This document shows positions 24,517 through 34,005 of a stretch of DNA of 64,000 nt, in pieces (position 1 is the stretch's first letter; each line of letters starts with the position of its first letter). The DNA is taken from assembly GCF_900129375.1 (NCBI RefSeq), contig NZ_FQVN01000004.1, forward strand, positions 496,001 through 560,000. Reading direction: 5' to 3'. A program made the translations under genes and the position numbers. A model generated the notes under the pieces. The model did no database searches and was not told the DNA's origin. It worked only from the letters and a program-made list of their open reading frames with translations. The stretch is from Streptoalloteichus hindustanus (lineage in GTDB: Bacteria > Actinomycetota > Actinomycetes > Mycobacteriales > Pseudonocardiaceae).

Positions 24517-25338
24517 TCACCGGTCCGGTGGGCGGCGGCCGGCCATCGAGAGCATGGTCAGGCTCAGCTCCACGAACGCCGGGTCGTCGAACCGGTCCAC
24601 CCAGGCGCGCGCCTCGGGTTCGGTGGCCAGCCCCCGCGCGGCCAGGGGGCCGGCGATCTGCTCCACCAGCAGCCGCCACATGTGGTCGTTGGCCCCACCC
24701 ATCCCGACGACGGTGACCGTCGGGGTGAGCCGCAGGTCCACCAGCCCGAGTTCGGCGAAGGCCGTCGGCAGCGAACGCGCCCAGGACAGGTCGGTGCCGA
24801 CCACGCGCCGCATGCACTCCCGCAGCGCCCCGACCATCCGGCGGTAGTCGGGGTCGGGGGAGGTCTCGGCGAGGCTGAACACCGGGTCCTCCACCACCAG
24901 CCAGCCCCCGGGAGCCACCCACCGGGCGATCCGCCCGAGCTGACGGCGCGGATCGGGCAGGTGCAGCAGCACCGCCCGGACGTGCACCAGGTCGAACCGG
25001 CGGTCCGGGAAGTCGTCGCTGGTCAGGTCGTGGCGCAGCACCTCGACCCCCTCGCCCAGGCCCGCCAGCAGCCGGGTGTCGACGTCGGTGACCACCACCG
25101 CGCCCGGCCCGCACCGGTCGCGCAGCCACCGGGCCACCGACCCGCCGCCCGCGCCCAACTCCAGACACCGCCAGCCGGGGCCGACCGCCAACCCGGTCAG
25201 CACCGTGACCGTGGTCGGGTCGAACACCGCCTCCAACGCGCGCAGCCGTTCGGCCTCGGTCGGGATGTGGTGGCCCAGCACCGTGGCGTACCCCCGCTCG
25301 GTGTCGGTGGCGCCCGGCTCGTCCCGTGGCCCGTTCAT
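24517..25338 (-). CDS. class I SAM-dependent methyltransferase
   Basis: 273 residues. Motif I is CLELGAGGGSVARWL, the acidic end of strand 2 is VVTDVDTRLL, motif III-like is FDLVHVRAVLLHLPD, and motif VI-like is APGGWLVVEDPVFS. These are the marks of a UbiE/COQ5-type small-molecule methyltransferase. ATG 25338 has GGGGGTGA five bases upstream; a GTG at 25347 is an alternative. The substrate is unknown. The next gene is a divergent alpha/beta hydrolase that pairs with a P450, so a role in the same small pathway is possible. Confidence 0.85.
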   Translation of the reverse strand: MNGPRDEPGATDTERGYATVLGHHIPTEAERLRALEAVFDPTTVTVLTGLAVGPGWRCLELGAGGGSVARWLRDRCGPGAVVVTDVDTRLLAGLGEGVEVLRHDLTSDDFPDRRFDLVHVRAVLLHLPDPRRQLGRIARWVAPGGWLVVEDPVFSLAETSPDPDYRRMVGALRECMRRVVGTDLSWARSLPTAFAELGLVDLRLTPTVTVVGMGGANDHMWRLLVEQIAGPLAARGLATEPEARAWVDRFDDPAFVELSLTMLSMAGRRPPDR

Positions 25339-25504
25339 GCTGGTCACCCCCGGTTCCCCCGCCACCGACGGTAACGCCGGGGGCACCCGGGTGGGTGGCC
25401 GCGACCGGCGGCACGACCCCATCGGGTGGTCCCGCTCGCCCCCACCGCCGGCACCACCCGTTCGCGCGGCTGTCCCACGGCCCCGGACGGGCTACGTTGC
25501 CGAC

Positions 25505-26260
25505 ATGGTCACCAGTCACCACCTGCTCGGCGAGGGCGCGCACCGGGTGATCGCGCTGCACGGGTGGTTCGGCGACCACCGCAGCTTCGCGCCGCTGTGG
25601 CCGGACCTGGACCCCGACCGGTTCACCTGGGCCTTCCCCGACTACCGCGGCTACGGCGGCAACCGCGACCTGCCGGGGGAGTACACCCTGGAGGAGATCG
25701 CCGCCGACGTGCTGGCGCTGGCCGACCACCTGGGCTGGGACCGGTTCAGCCTCGTGGGCCACTCGATGGGGGCGGTGGCGGCGCAGCGGGTGCTGGCCGT
25801 GGCGCCCGAGCGGGTGCGCCGCCTGGTGGGCGTGAACCCGGTGCCGGCCAGCGGGGTGCCGCTGGACGAGCAGGGGTGGGCGCTGTTCTCCGGCGCCGCC
25901 GCCGACCCCGACAAGCGCCGGGCGATCATTGACTTCACCACCGGGGGGCGCCTGTCGGGCCGCTGGCTGGACCGGATGGTGCGGACCTCCCTGGAGTCCT
26001 CCCGACCCGAGGCCGTCGCCGCCTACCTGCCGCGGTGGGCGCGGGCCGACTTCGCCGCGACCATCCGCGGCAGCCGCCTGCCGGTCGGGGTGTTCGTCGG
26101 CGTGCACGACCCGGCGCTGACCGTGGAGCTCATGCGCGCCACCTGGCTGGCGCACTACCCCGACGCCGAGCTGTGCCTGCTGGCCGGCGCCGGCCACTAC
26201 CCGATGGAGGAAACCCCGATCGGGTTGTTGAGCGGCGTCGAGGAGTTCCTGGGGCGGTAG
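25505..26260 (+). CDS. alpha/beta hydrolase
   Basis: 251 residues. The oxyanion region is VIALHGWFGDHRSF, the nucleophile elbow is LVGHSMGAVAA (Ser in GHSMG), the acid is probably in VGVHDPALT, and the catalytic His is in AGAGHYPMEE. The size and lid pattern fit a small carboxylesterase or C-C bond hydrolase. The P450 gene begins 4 bases after its stop, so the two are almost certainly cotranscribed and may act on one substrate. Confidence 0.85.
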   Translation: MVTSHHLLGEGAHRVIALHGWFGDHRSFAPLWPDLDPDRFTWAFPDYRGYGGNRDLPGEYTLEEIAADVLALADHLGWDRFSLVGHSMGAVAAQRVLAVAPERVRRLVGVNPVPASGVPLDEQGWALFSGAAADPDKRRAIIDFTTGGRLSGRWLDRMVRTSLESSRPEAVAAYLPRWARADFAATIRGSRLPVGVFVGVHDPALTVELMRATWLAHYPDAELCLLAGAGHYPMEETPIGLLSGVEEFLGR

Positions 26261-26264
26261 CCGG

Positions 26265-27581
26265 ATGGACGAGCTGACTCGCCTGGTCGTCGACCCCGAC
26301 ACCTACGTGCGCGGCGTGCCGCACACCGCTCTGGCCGCGCTGCGCGCCCGGGCGCCGGTGACGTGGTTCCCCGAGCCGCCGATCGACTCCTGGCCGGCGG
26401 GCCCCGGCTTCTGGGCGGTGCTGCGGCACGCCGAGGCCCGCACCGTGCTGCGCACCCCCGCCGTGTTCTCCTCCCAGGCCGGGGCCACCCAGATCCGCGA
26501 CCCGGCCACCCCCGCCGACCTGGCCTACGTGCGGCGGATGATGCTCAACCTCGATCCCCCCGAGCACACCCGGCTCCGGGGTCTGCTCACCGCGGCGTTC
26601 ACCCCCCGCGCCCTCGCGCGGCTGGAACACCGGATCCACCGCCGCGCCCAGCAGCTGGTGCGCGCGGTCACCGAACGCGGGACGTGCGACTTCGCCACCG
26701 AGGTCGCCGCCGACCTGCCCCTGGCCACCCTCGCCGACGTCTTCGGCGTGCCCGAGTCCGACCGGTGGCTGATGTACGACTGGAGCAACCGGGTCATCGG
26801 CTACCAGGACCGGGAGTACGCCGCCAGCGCCGCGTTCGACGCCACCGACGCGACCCCGATGGCCCGCGCCGCGCTCGCGCTGCGCCCCCGCCCCGACCCC
26901 GGCGGCCAACTGCCCGACCCCCGCACCCGCGCCGGCATGCCCGACCTGTACGCCTACGCGCACGAGCTGGGCGAGCACAAGCGGCGCCACCCCGGCGACG
27001 ACGTGATGAGCGCGCTGATGCGGCAGGTCGACGCCGAAGGCGGCCGGGTCGGCGTCGAGGAGTTCGAGAACCTGTTCTGGTTGTTCTCCGTGGCCGGCAA
27101 CGAGACGCTGCGCAACGGGCTGCCCGGCGGGTTGCTGGCGCTGCTGGCCCACCCCGAGGCGCTGGCGCGCCTGCGGGCCGACCGCGCCCTGCTGCCCACC
27201 GCGGTGGAGGAGATGCTGCGCTGGTGGACGCCGGTGATGCACTTCCGGCGCACCGCCACCCGGGACGTGGAGCTGGGCGGGGCGCGCGTCCGCGCCGGGG
27301 ACAAGGTCGTGGTGTGGTTCTCCTCGGCCAACCGCGACGAGCGCGTGTTCGCCGACCCCGATGCCTTCGATCCGGCCCGCCACCCCAACGACCACCTGAC
27401 CTTCGGCTACGGCCCGCACTTCTGCCTGGGCGCCCACCTGGCCCGGGTGCAGATGCGGGCCCTGTTCGCCGCCGTGCTCGACCAGTGGGCCGAGGTCGAG
27501 CTGGCCGGGCAGGTGGTGCGGTTGCGCTCCTGCTTCCAGAACGGCGTCAAGCACCTGCCGATCCGCTTCACCCCGCGCTGA
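26265..27581 (+). CDS. cytochrome P450
   Basis: 438 residues, bacterial class I type. The I-helix oxygen-activation motif is AGNET (about residue 276), the K-helix ExxR is EEMLR, and the haem loop is FGYGPHFCLGAHLAR with C387 as the thiolate ligand. The N-terminal part (MLNLDPPEHTRLRGLLTAAFTPRAL) is standard for CYP families such as CYP107/CYP125-like monooxygenases. It follows the hydrolase by 4 bases. No ferredoxin or reductase gene is adjacent, so partners must come from elsewhere. The substrate is unknown. Confidence 0.93.
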   Translation: MDELTRLVVDPDTYVRGVPHTALAALRARAPVTWFPEPPIDSWPAGPGFWAVLRHAEARTVLRTPAVFSSQAGATQIRDPATPADLAYVRRMMLNLDPPEHTRLRGLLTAAFTPRALARLEHRIHRRAQQLVRAVTERGTCDFATEVAADLPLATLADVFGVPESDRWLMYDWSNRVIGYQDREYAASAAFDATDATPMARAALALRPRPDPGGQLPDPRTRAGMPDLYAYAHELGEHKRRHPGDDVMSALMRQVDAEGGRVGVEEFENLFWLFSVAGNETLRNGLPGGLLALLAHPEALARLRADRALLPTAVEEMLRWWTPVMHFRRTATRDVELGGARVRAGDKVVVWFSSANRDERVFADPDAFDPARHPNDHLTFGYGPHFCLGAHLARVQMRALFAAVLDQWAEVELAGQVVRLRSCFQNGVKHLPIRFTPR

Positions 27582-27599
27582 CCCGCCCCCGCGCGCCGC

Positions 27600-29012
27600 C
27601 TACAGCACGCGGGGTTCGGGGTTGCCCACCGCGCGGATCGCCCGCCGCACCGGCACCAGCGACACCAGCGCGAACCCGACCACGAAGAACGCCACCATGG
27701 AGATGATCGCCAGCCGGTAGGAGCCGGTGGCCTGCCCCACCCCGGCGAACACCAGCGGCCCCAGCCAGGAGGTGGAGCGCTCGCCCACCTCGTAGAGCGA
27801 GAAGTACTGCGCCTCCCGCCCCGGCGGCACCATCTGCGAGAACAGCGACCGCGACAACGCGTTGGTGCCGCCCAGCACCAGACCGATGCCCACCGCCAGG
27901 CCGTAGAACTGCAACTGCTGGCCGGCCTGCACGAAGTAGGCGGCCCCCACCACCACGATCCACACCAGCAGGCTGCCCAGGATCGTGCGCCGCGCGCCGA
28001 AGCGCCGCGCGGCCACCCCGTGCAGCACCCCGCCGACGAACGCGATGAACTGCACGATCAGGATCGTGGTGATCAGGGCGTCCTCGGCCAGCCGCAACTC
28101 GAACTTGCCGTACTGGCCGGCCACGTTGGCCACCGTGGAGATGCCGTCGGTGTAGATCAGGTAGGCGCCCAGGAACGCCAGCGTCAGCGGGAACCGCCGC
28201 GCCTCGCGCAGGGTGCCGGCCAGCTCGCGGAACCCCGCGCCCAGCGCCGAGACGCCCCGCTCCCCGCCGTGCGGCGCCTGGTGGCGGCGCAGCCGCGCCA
28301 GGGGAACCAGCGTGAACGCGGCCCACCACAGCCCGGTGGTCACGAAGATGATCCGCACCGCGTCGGACTGGCCCAGCCCGAGCGAGGAGTGGGCCAGATA
28401 CAGCGCCAGTTGCAGCGCCAGCGCCACCCCGCCGCCGAGGTAGCCGAACGCCCAGCCCCGGGAGGACACCGCGTCGCGCTCGTCGGGCGTGGCGATCTCG
28501 GGCAGGAACGCGTAGTAGACCACCACCGAGGCGCCGAAGCAGATGTTGGCCAGCACGAACAGCACCACGCCGAGCTGCCAGTCCGCGCCGGCGACCAGGC
28601 CCAGCAGGGCGGTGGCCGCGGCCCCGACGAACGCGAAGACCCCCAGCATCCGCCGCTTGTTCTGGGTGCGGTCGGCGATCGCCCCGGTGACCGGCAGCAC
28701 CAGCACCTGCACCACCGTGGCCAGCGACAGCAGGTAACCCCACAGCGACCCGGCGGGGAAGGCGAACCCGAACACCGAGATGTCGCAGGACCGCAGGGCG
28801 TCCCCGCCCGGGCAGGGGTCCACGCCGTTGCGCGCGGTGTCGGCCCGGGCGGCGCTCTGCGCCACCGAGGTCAGGTACAGCGACAGGAACACGGTGACCA
28901 CCGAGGTGGGAAACACCGAGTTCGCCCAGTCGTACCAGACCCAGCCGCGCTGCTCGTGCCGCCGCCGCGCCGGGTCGCGCGTCGGGTGTGGGCCCTCGGC
29001 CACCGCAGTCAT
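27600..29012 (-). CDS. UMF1-type MFS transporter (Atg22-like)
   Basis: 470 residues and about 12 helices. The N-terminal WVWYDWANSVFPTSVVTVFLSLYL is the UMF1/Atg22 signature. Further family marks include FGYLGGGVALALQLAL and FGARRTILGSLLVWI. ATG 29012 follows GAGGAGGCGG. ACCCGATCGGGT (29046-29057), a perfect 12-bp palindrome, lies just upstream and may be an operator. Atg22 exports amino acids from yeast vacuoles; bacterial members are uncharacterised. It converges on the P450 with only 18 bases between stops. Confidence 0.88.
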   Translation of the reverse strand: MTAVAEGPHPTRDPARRRHEQRGWVWYDWANSVFPTSVVTVFLSLYLTSVAQSAARADTARNGVDPCPGGDALRSCDISVFGFAFPAGSLWGYLLSLATVVQVLVLPVTGAIADRTQNKRRMLGVFAFVGAAATALLGLVAGADWQLGVVLFVLANICFGASVVVYYAFLPEIATPDERDAVSSRGWAFGYLGGGVALALQLALYLAHSSLGLGQSDAVRIIFVTTGLWWAAFTLVPLARLRRHQAPHGGERGVSALGAGFRELAGTLREARRFPLTLAFLGAYLIYTDGISTVANVAGQYGKFELRLAEDALITTILIVQFIAFVGGVLHGVAARRFGARRTILGSLLVWIVVVGAAYFVQAGQQLQFYGLAVGIGLVLGGTNALSRSLFSQMVPPGREAQYFSLYEVGERSTSWLGPLVFAGVGQATGSYRLAIISMVAFFVVGFALVSLVPVRRAIRAVGNPEPRVL

Positions 29013-29198
29013 CCCGCCTCCTCGCCGTCCGGGCGGACTGTACTGACCCGATCGGGTGATGGAGGGGAGATCGGTCGCATCCGCGTCGCCCCGGTGCGGC
29101 GCGCTCCCACCCGACCGCGAGGCGGGGCCTGCCGCGCTCCACCCCGTCCCGGCAAAACCCCCACCACATCCCGGCGTCGAGCCGGAAGGATCACCGGC

Positions 29199-30023
29199 GT
29201 GGCCAAGGTACTCGAACTGCACTCCTACCCCGTCAAGGGATGCGCGGGCACCCCGACGGCGGACGCGACGGTGACCCCGGCCGGACTGGCCCACGACCGC
29301 TCCTTCATGGTCGTCGACGCCCACGGCGTGTTCCGCACCCAACGCCGCGACCGGCGCCTGGCGCTCGTCCAGCCCCGGATCGGCGACGACGGCCGGACCC
29401 TGACCCTGCACGCACCCGGCGTCGAGCCGCTGCGCGTGGACGTGGACCTCACCTCGGCCCGCCGCGAGGTGGACCTGTTCGGCGCTCCGATGCGGGGCAT
29501 CGACCAGGGCGAGCCGGTGGCCGCGTGGCTGACCGAGGTGCTGGGCACGCCCAGCCGGCTGGTGCGGGTGCCCCCCGAGCACGACCGCGTCGTCGACGGC
29601 CACACGCCCGGCACCTCCGGCTACGCCGACAGCAGCCCCCTCCACCTGATGACCGCGGCCTCCTGGGCCGCGCTCAACGAGCGGATCACCGCCGGAGGCG
29701 GCCACCCGGTGCCGATGAGCCGCTTCCGCCCCAACATCGTCGTCGACGGGTGGGCCGACCACGCCGAGGACCGACTGCGCCGCCTCACCGTCGGCGACGT
29801 CGAGCTGGGCTACAGCAAGCTCGCCATCCGCTGCGCGGTGACCCTGGTCGACCAGGACACCGCCGCCAAGGCCGGCCCCGAACCCCTGCGCACCCTGGCC
29901 ACCTACCGCCGCGCCGCCCAGGGCGGCGTCGCCCTCGGCGTCAAGTTCGCCGTGCTGCGACCCGGCAAGATCTCCCTCGGCGACCAGCTCACCGTCACCG
30001 CCTGGGGCGACTCGGAGCTGTAG
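29199..30023 (+). CDS. MOSC domain protein (YcbX-like)
   Basis: 274 residues. An N-terminal MOSC_N beta-barrel (LELHSYPVKGCAGTPTADATVTPAGLAHDRSFMVVD) is followed by the MOSC domain (SPLHLMTAASWAALNERI, MSRFRPNIVVDGW, KLAIRCAVTLVDQDTA). The Cys in AIRCAVT is the candidate molybdenum-cofactor sulfur ligand. MOSC proteins of the mARC/YcbX type reduce N-hydroxylated compounds. No fused ferredoxin domain is present, unlike E. coli YcbX, so it needs a separate electron donor. GTG 29199 has GGAAGGA upstream. Confidence 0.88.
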   Translation: MAKVLELHSYPVKGCAGTPTADATVTPAGLAHDRSFMVVDAHGVFRTQRRDRRLALVQPRIGDDGRTLTLHAPGVEPLRVDVDLTSARREVDLFGAPMRGIDQGEPVAAWLTEVLGTPSRLVRVPPEHDRVVDGHTPGTSGYADSSPLHLMTAASWAALNERITAGGGHPVPMSRFRPNIVVDGWADHAEDRLRRLTVGDVELGYSKLAIRCAVTLVDQDTAAKAGPEPLRTLATYRRAAQGGVALGVKFAVLRPGKISLGDQLTVTAWGDSEL

Positions 30024-30069
30024 CCGCCCACGGCGCACTCCACACCAAGGGCCGAACAGGAGGACTTCC

Positions 30070-30440
30070 GTGGCCATGACCCCGGAGCAGTGGTTACGCG
30101 ACTACGCGTTCCTGGCGCTGCGCGTCAACCGGCGGATGACCGAGAACCCTGGCGGCACCGTTTCGGGGTCTGGGCCAACGCCTCGTTGATGGCCGCCGAG
30201 GGCCGACCGGACGCGGAGCGGGCCGCCTACCTCTCGCACTGGGCCCTGCTGTCCGACGCCCAGACCGCCGGCGTGCTGGGCTCGCTGCGGGCCACCGGCA
30301 TGGCCTGTCCGTGCTCGACTACTTCCACGGCTGGCGGCTGCTGGACTCCTGGCTCGACGCCCCCGACCGCGTCGAGCGGGTCCGCCGACTGCTCACCGAG
30401 CAGCTGCTCCCGGCGGACCTCACCGGCGGCGACGGAAACG
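30070..30440 (+). pseudogene. frameshifted remnant of an unknown protein
   Basis: A gene-like start (AGGAGG, then GTG 30070) opens VAMTPEQWLRDYAFLALRVNRRMTENPGG but stops after 39 codons. Coding character continues in a second frame (FGVWANASLMAAEGRPDAERAAYLSHWALLSDAQTAGVLGSLRATG, about 30160-30305) and then in a third (LDYFHGWRLLDSWLDAPDRVERVRRLLTEQLLPADL, about 30311-30420). At least two frameshifts, and probably an internal deletion after the first part, have broken it. I do not recognise the family. Its position 46 bases after the MOSC gene suggests a former operon partner. Confidence 0.6.
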
Positions 30441-30533
30441 CGCGGCGACCGGCCCGAGCCTCACCCGGACGCACGACAAAACAACCGGGCGGCGTGGCCG
30501 GCGGGCACACCCCACTTGCCGACCGCGCCCGAC

Positions 30534-31319
30534 TCACACCGCCGCCGGCCAGGACCCCCGGGCGCGCAGCACCGCGCGCAACAGGTCCGGGCGGTCGGTC
30601 ACCAGCCCGTCCACGCCCAGGCCCAGCAGCTCCACCATCTCCGCCTCGTCGTCGACGGTCCACACGTGGACCTCCAGCCCCCAGCGGTGGGCCAGCCGCA
30701 CCAACGGCCGGTCCACCACCGTCAACCGGCCGTGCCGGCGCGGGAGCTGGGCCAGCGCGCCGCGCACGGCCCGGCGCAGCGGCAGCCCCGGAACCCTGGC
30801 GCCGGCCCACAACGCGCCCGCCGACCGCGGCCCCAGCGACGTCAGCAGCCTCGGCCCGCCCAGCCGCCGCAGCCGGGCCAGCCGCCGCTCGTCGAAGGAC
30901 GCCAGGCACACCCGGTCCCACGCGTTGGCCCGGCGCAGCGCCGCCAGCACCGGCTCCACCGCCGCGTCGGACTTCACGTCAACGTTCAGGCGCGCCTCCG
31001 GCAGCTCCTCCAGCAGGTCCACCAGCCGGCACACCGGCTCCCGACCGGCGATGCGCGCCCTCGACACCGCCTTCCACGACAGGCCGGCCACCGCGCCCCG
31101 CCCGTCGGTCGTGCGGTCCAGCGACGCGTCGTGGTGCACCACCACGACCCCGTCCGCGGTCGCGTGGACGTCGGTCTCCAGGTAGTGGTACCCCTCGGCG
31201 GCGGCGCGCCGGAACGCGCTCAACGCGTTCTCCATGCCCGCCAGGTCATCGACGTGCCAGCCGCGGTGGGCGAAGGCACGGGGGTGCGGTCCGTCGAGGT
31301 AGGGGTGGCGGGTCGGCAC
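30534..31319 (-). CDS. glycerophosphodiester phosphodiesterase
   Basis: 261 residues, a TIM-barrel GDPD. The signature is AFAHRGW (H18-R19-G20), YLETDVHATADGVVVVHHD (E48, D50, H62/H63), RLVDLLEELPEARLNVDVK and VHVWTVDDEAEMVELLGLGVDGLVTDRPDLL. Family members cleave glycerophosphodiesters to glycerol-3-phosphate and an alcohol. No signal peptide, so it is cytosolic. GTG 31319 begins next to the first conserved block; upstream GTGs are possible but add unconserved residues. It is divergent from the small zinc-ribbon gene by 115 bases. Confidence 0.9.
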   Translation of the reverse strand: MPTRHPYLDGPHPRAFAHRGWHVDDLAGMENALSAFRRAAAEGYHYLETDVHATADGVVVVHHDASLDRTTDGRGAVAGLSWKAVSRARIAGREPVCRLVDLLEELPEARLNVDVKSDAAVEPVLAALRRANAWDRVCLASFDERRLARLRRLGGPRLLTSLGPRSAGALWAGARVPGLPLRRAVRGALAQLPRRHGRLTVVDRPLVRLAHRWGLEVHVWTVDDEAEMVELLGLGVDGLVTDRPDLLRAVLRARGSWPAAV

Positions 31320-31434
31320 GGTGAACCAGTCTGCCCGAACCGGTGATCCTCCGCGTTCTCCCCTCAAGATCAACCACCTGGGTGGTGGCGTGGCGTTCCC
31401 GTGACCGGCGGGTAGCCGGATAACGTCGCGCCCC

Positions 31435-31794
31435 ATGGATGTGGCGGCCGACACGACGTTCCCGTCGACTCGCCGGCAGGCCCGGCACTGCGCGTGGTGC
31501 GGGCAACGGCTCCCGCACGGCACCCGGGTGGGGCGCCCCCGCCGCTACTGCGGGCAGCCCTGCCGACAACGCGCCTACGAGCAACGCGCCGCGGTCCACC
31601 GCGGCGGCCTGCCCGAGGACGCGGTCGTGCTCTCCGCCGAGGAGCTGGCCGACCTGCAGGACCGGGTGTTCCAGCTCCGCTGCGCGGCCGAGGACGTGGT
31701 CACCGCCGCCGAGGACGGCGTCGGCCGCGACGAGCTGCGCCACATGGCCGCCGGGCTCGCCGAGGCGGCGCACCGGCTGGAACGGCTGCGGTAG
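31435..31794 (+). CDS. small zinc-ribbon protein with helical tail
   Basis: 119 residues. The ribbon is C19-x2-C22 and C39-x3-C43, with the motif GRPRRYC that also occurs, as GRPPEYC, in the coiled-coil protein at 1082. A helix of about 50 residues follows (SAEELADLQDRVFQLRCAAEDVV). TAACGT (31421-31426) ends 8 bases before ATG 31435, so the message is probably leaderless. The GGDEF-EAL gene begins 92 bases after its stop. Function unknown; nucleic-acid or protein binding is a guess from the ribbon. Confidence 0.75.
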   Translation: MDVAADTTFPSTRRQARHCAWCGQRLPHGTRVGRPRRYCGQPCRQRAYEQRAAVHRGGLPEDAVVLSAEELADLQDRVFQLRCAAEDVVTAAEDGVGRDELRHMAAGLAEAAHRLERLR

Positions 31795-31886
31795 ACGGGA
31801 TGGGCGGCGGGACGGCCGCAGTCCGCGGCTTGCCCATGGCCGCGCCGGCCGGCGACGATGTCGCCGGCGGCGAGGAGGAGCAGCAG

Positions 31887-33965
31887 GTGACCGACGCGCC
31901 AGACCTGCGCGACAACAGCTGCCCCCAGGTCGTGCACCACGACCCGGTGGGCTGGAGCGAGGACCCCGCGCTGCCGCACCACGTGCTGCAGTGCACCGAC
32001 ATCGGCTTCGGCGTCACCGACCCGCTCGGCCGGCTCCAGTGGGCCAACCCCGCGTTGGCCGGCCTGCTGCGCCTGCCGTTGGAGCAGGTCGTGGGCCGGT
32101 CGCTGCCCGCGCTGCTGCCCGGCGTGCCCGACGGGCCGCACGAGGCCACCGCGGTGCTGGCCCCCACCAACGGCGAGGACGGCCACCGCTGGCTGGAGAT
32201 CGGCTGCTCCCGGCTGGGGCCCGACGGCCTGCTCTACACGGCGGTGGACGTCACCGCGTGGCGGGACCGGGAGCTGGAGGCCTCCCAGCAGGCCCAGTCG
32301 CTGCACCGCGCCCAGGTGCTGGGCCGCATGGGCAACTGGGAGTGGTTCATCGCCGAGGACCGCGTGGTGTGGTCGGACGCGCTGCTGGAGATGCTGGGCT
32401 TCCCGCCCGGCACCGAGCTGGACTACGCCAGCTACACCACCCTGATCCACCCCGAGGACTTCACCGTCGTCGAGGACTCCCTGCAGCGGTCGCTGCGCAC
32501 CGGGGAACGCTTCACCTACACCCACCGCATGCTCATGGCCGACCGCCGCACCGAACGCATCTTCGAGTGCTACGGCGAGGTCATCGCCGACGGCGACGGC
32601 GTGCCGGTGCGGATGCTGGGCACCGCCCACGACATCACCCAGGCCTACCGGCTGCACGCCGAGCTGCTGCGCATGGCCGAGGAGGACCCGCTGACCGGCC
32701 TGCCCAACCGGCGGGCCCTGACCAGGGAGCTGGAGCGGCAGCTGGCCACCGGCGGCCACGGCACGCTGCTGCTGCTGGACCTGGACAACTTCAAGGACGT
32801 CAACGACCTGCGCGGCCACGCCGTCGGCGACCGGGTGATGCGGCTGCTGGCCAGCACGCTGCGGGAGCACCTGGCCGCCGACCAGATGATCGCCCGCCTG
32901 GGCGGCGACGAGTTCGCCGTCGTGCTGCCCGGCGCCAGCGTCGCCGAGGGCAAGGAGGCCGCCGAGAACCTGTCCACCGCCGTGGCCGCCCTGCCGGTGG
33001 CCGCCGCCGGCGCCACCACCCGGATGACTGTCAGCGTCGGGGTGGCCCAGTACAGCCGGGGCGACGGCTGGGAGGGCGTGCTGGCCAACGCCGACCTCGC
33101 CCTGTACGCGTCGAAGTCGGCCGGCCGCAACCGGGTCACCGTCTACGAGAGCGGCTACTACGACGACACCGCCAAGCGCGTGTCGGTGCTGGACCGGGTG
33201 CGCGCGGCGCTGGAGAACGGCGGGCTGGCGCTGCACGCGATGCCGATGGTGGACCTGCGCGACGGCCGGGTCGTGGGCCACGAGCTGCTGCTGCGGCTGG
33301 AGGACGGGCAGGTGCCCGCCCCGGGGCCCGCCGAGTTCCTGCCCGCCGCCGAGCGCTCCGACCTGGTGCTGGAGATCGACCGCTGGGTGCTGGGCCAGGC
33401 CATCGACGCCCTGGTCGCCCACCCCGACCCGGAGCTGCGCTTCGACGTCAACGTCTCCGGCCGCACCCTGGAGGACCCGGACTTCGCCTGTTTCGTGCTG
33501 GACCGGCTGGCCCACGCCGGGGTGACGCCGGGCCGGCTGGGCCTGGAGATCACCGAGACCGCGGCGGTGACCAACCTGGAGGCCGCCCAGGTGCTGGCCC
33601 GCCGGCTGCGCGCCGCGGGCTGCCGGATCACCCTGGACGACTTCGGCTCCGGCTTCGGCTCCTTCGTGCACCTCAAGCACCTGCCGATCACCGGCCTGAA
33701 GATCGACGGCGAGTTCGTGCGCGGCATCGACGACGGGCACCGGGACGCGGTGCTGGTCACCGGCATGATCGAGATCGCGCGGGGGCTGGGTCTGTCGGCG
33801 GTGGCCGAGTGGGTGGAGCGCCCCTCGCAGGTGGAGGCGCTGCGCCGGCTGGGGGTGACCGTCGCCCAGGGCTTCCACCTCGGCCGCGCCCGACCGCTGC
33901 GGACGCTGCTCGTGCCGCCGAACGGAGCATTGTCCACACCCACCGGTACGCAGCAGGATCGATGA
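31887..33965 (+). CDS. PAS-PAS-GGDEF-EAL cyclic-di-GMP enzyme
   Basis: 692 residues with no membrane segment. Two PAS domains (about 30-145 and 150-260; the second has WEWFIAEDRVVWSDALLEMLGF and a PAC region ending GTAHDITQ) precede a GGDEF domain with an intact GGDEF at 339-343. The RxxD inhibitory site before it is absent. The EAL domain has E466 in HELLLRL (Ala of EAL replaced by Leu), and keeps VNVSG, EITET, LDDFGSG, LKID and AEWVE, so phosphodiesterase activity is plausible. GTG 31887 has GGAGGAG in front; ATG 31800 is an alternative. Both synthesis and breakdown of c-di-GMP may be controlled by PAS ligands. Confidence 0.9.
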   Translation: MTDAPDLRDNSCPQVVHHDPVGWSEDPALPHHVLQCTDIGFGVTDPLGRLQWANPALAGLLRLPLEQVVGRSLPALLPGVPDGPHEATAVLAPTNGEDGHRWLEIGCSRLGPDGLLYTAVDVTAWRDRELEASQQAQSLHRAQVLGRMGNWEWFIAEDRVVWSDALLEMLGFPPGTELDYASYTTLIHPEDFTVVEDSLQRSLRTGERFTYTHRMLMADRRTERIFECYGEVIADGDGVPVRMLGTAHDITQAYRLHAELLRMAEEDPLTGLPNRRALTRELERQLATGGHGTLLLLDLDNFKDVNDLRGHAVGDRVMRLLASTLREHLAADQMIARLGGDEFAVVLPGASVAEGKEAAENLSTAVAALPVAAAGATTRMTVSVGVAQYSRGDGWEGVLANADLALYASKSAGRNRVTVYESGYYDDTAKRVSVLDRVRAALENGGLALHAMPMVDLRDGRVVGHELLLRLEDGQVPAPGPAEFLPAAERSDLVLEIDRWVLGQAIDALVAHPDPELRFDVNVSGRTLEDPDFACFVLDRLAHAGVTPGRLGLEITETAAVTNLEAAQVLARRLRAAGCRITLDDFGSGFGSFVHLKHLPITGLKIDGEFVRGIDDGHRDAVLVTGMIEIARGLGLSAVAEWVERPSQVEALRRLGVTVAQGFHLGRARPLRTLLVPPNGALSTPTGTQQDR

Positions 33966-34005
33966 CCGTCCGTTGTCTTTCCGTGACGTCCACTCCGGAG
34001 TGCTC

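Noticed and set aside
23618-26302. 894-codon minus-strand frame across several genes
   Set aside because: It runs through the TetR, membrane, methyltransferase and hydrolase genes in the wrong frame and has no protein-like features.
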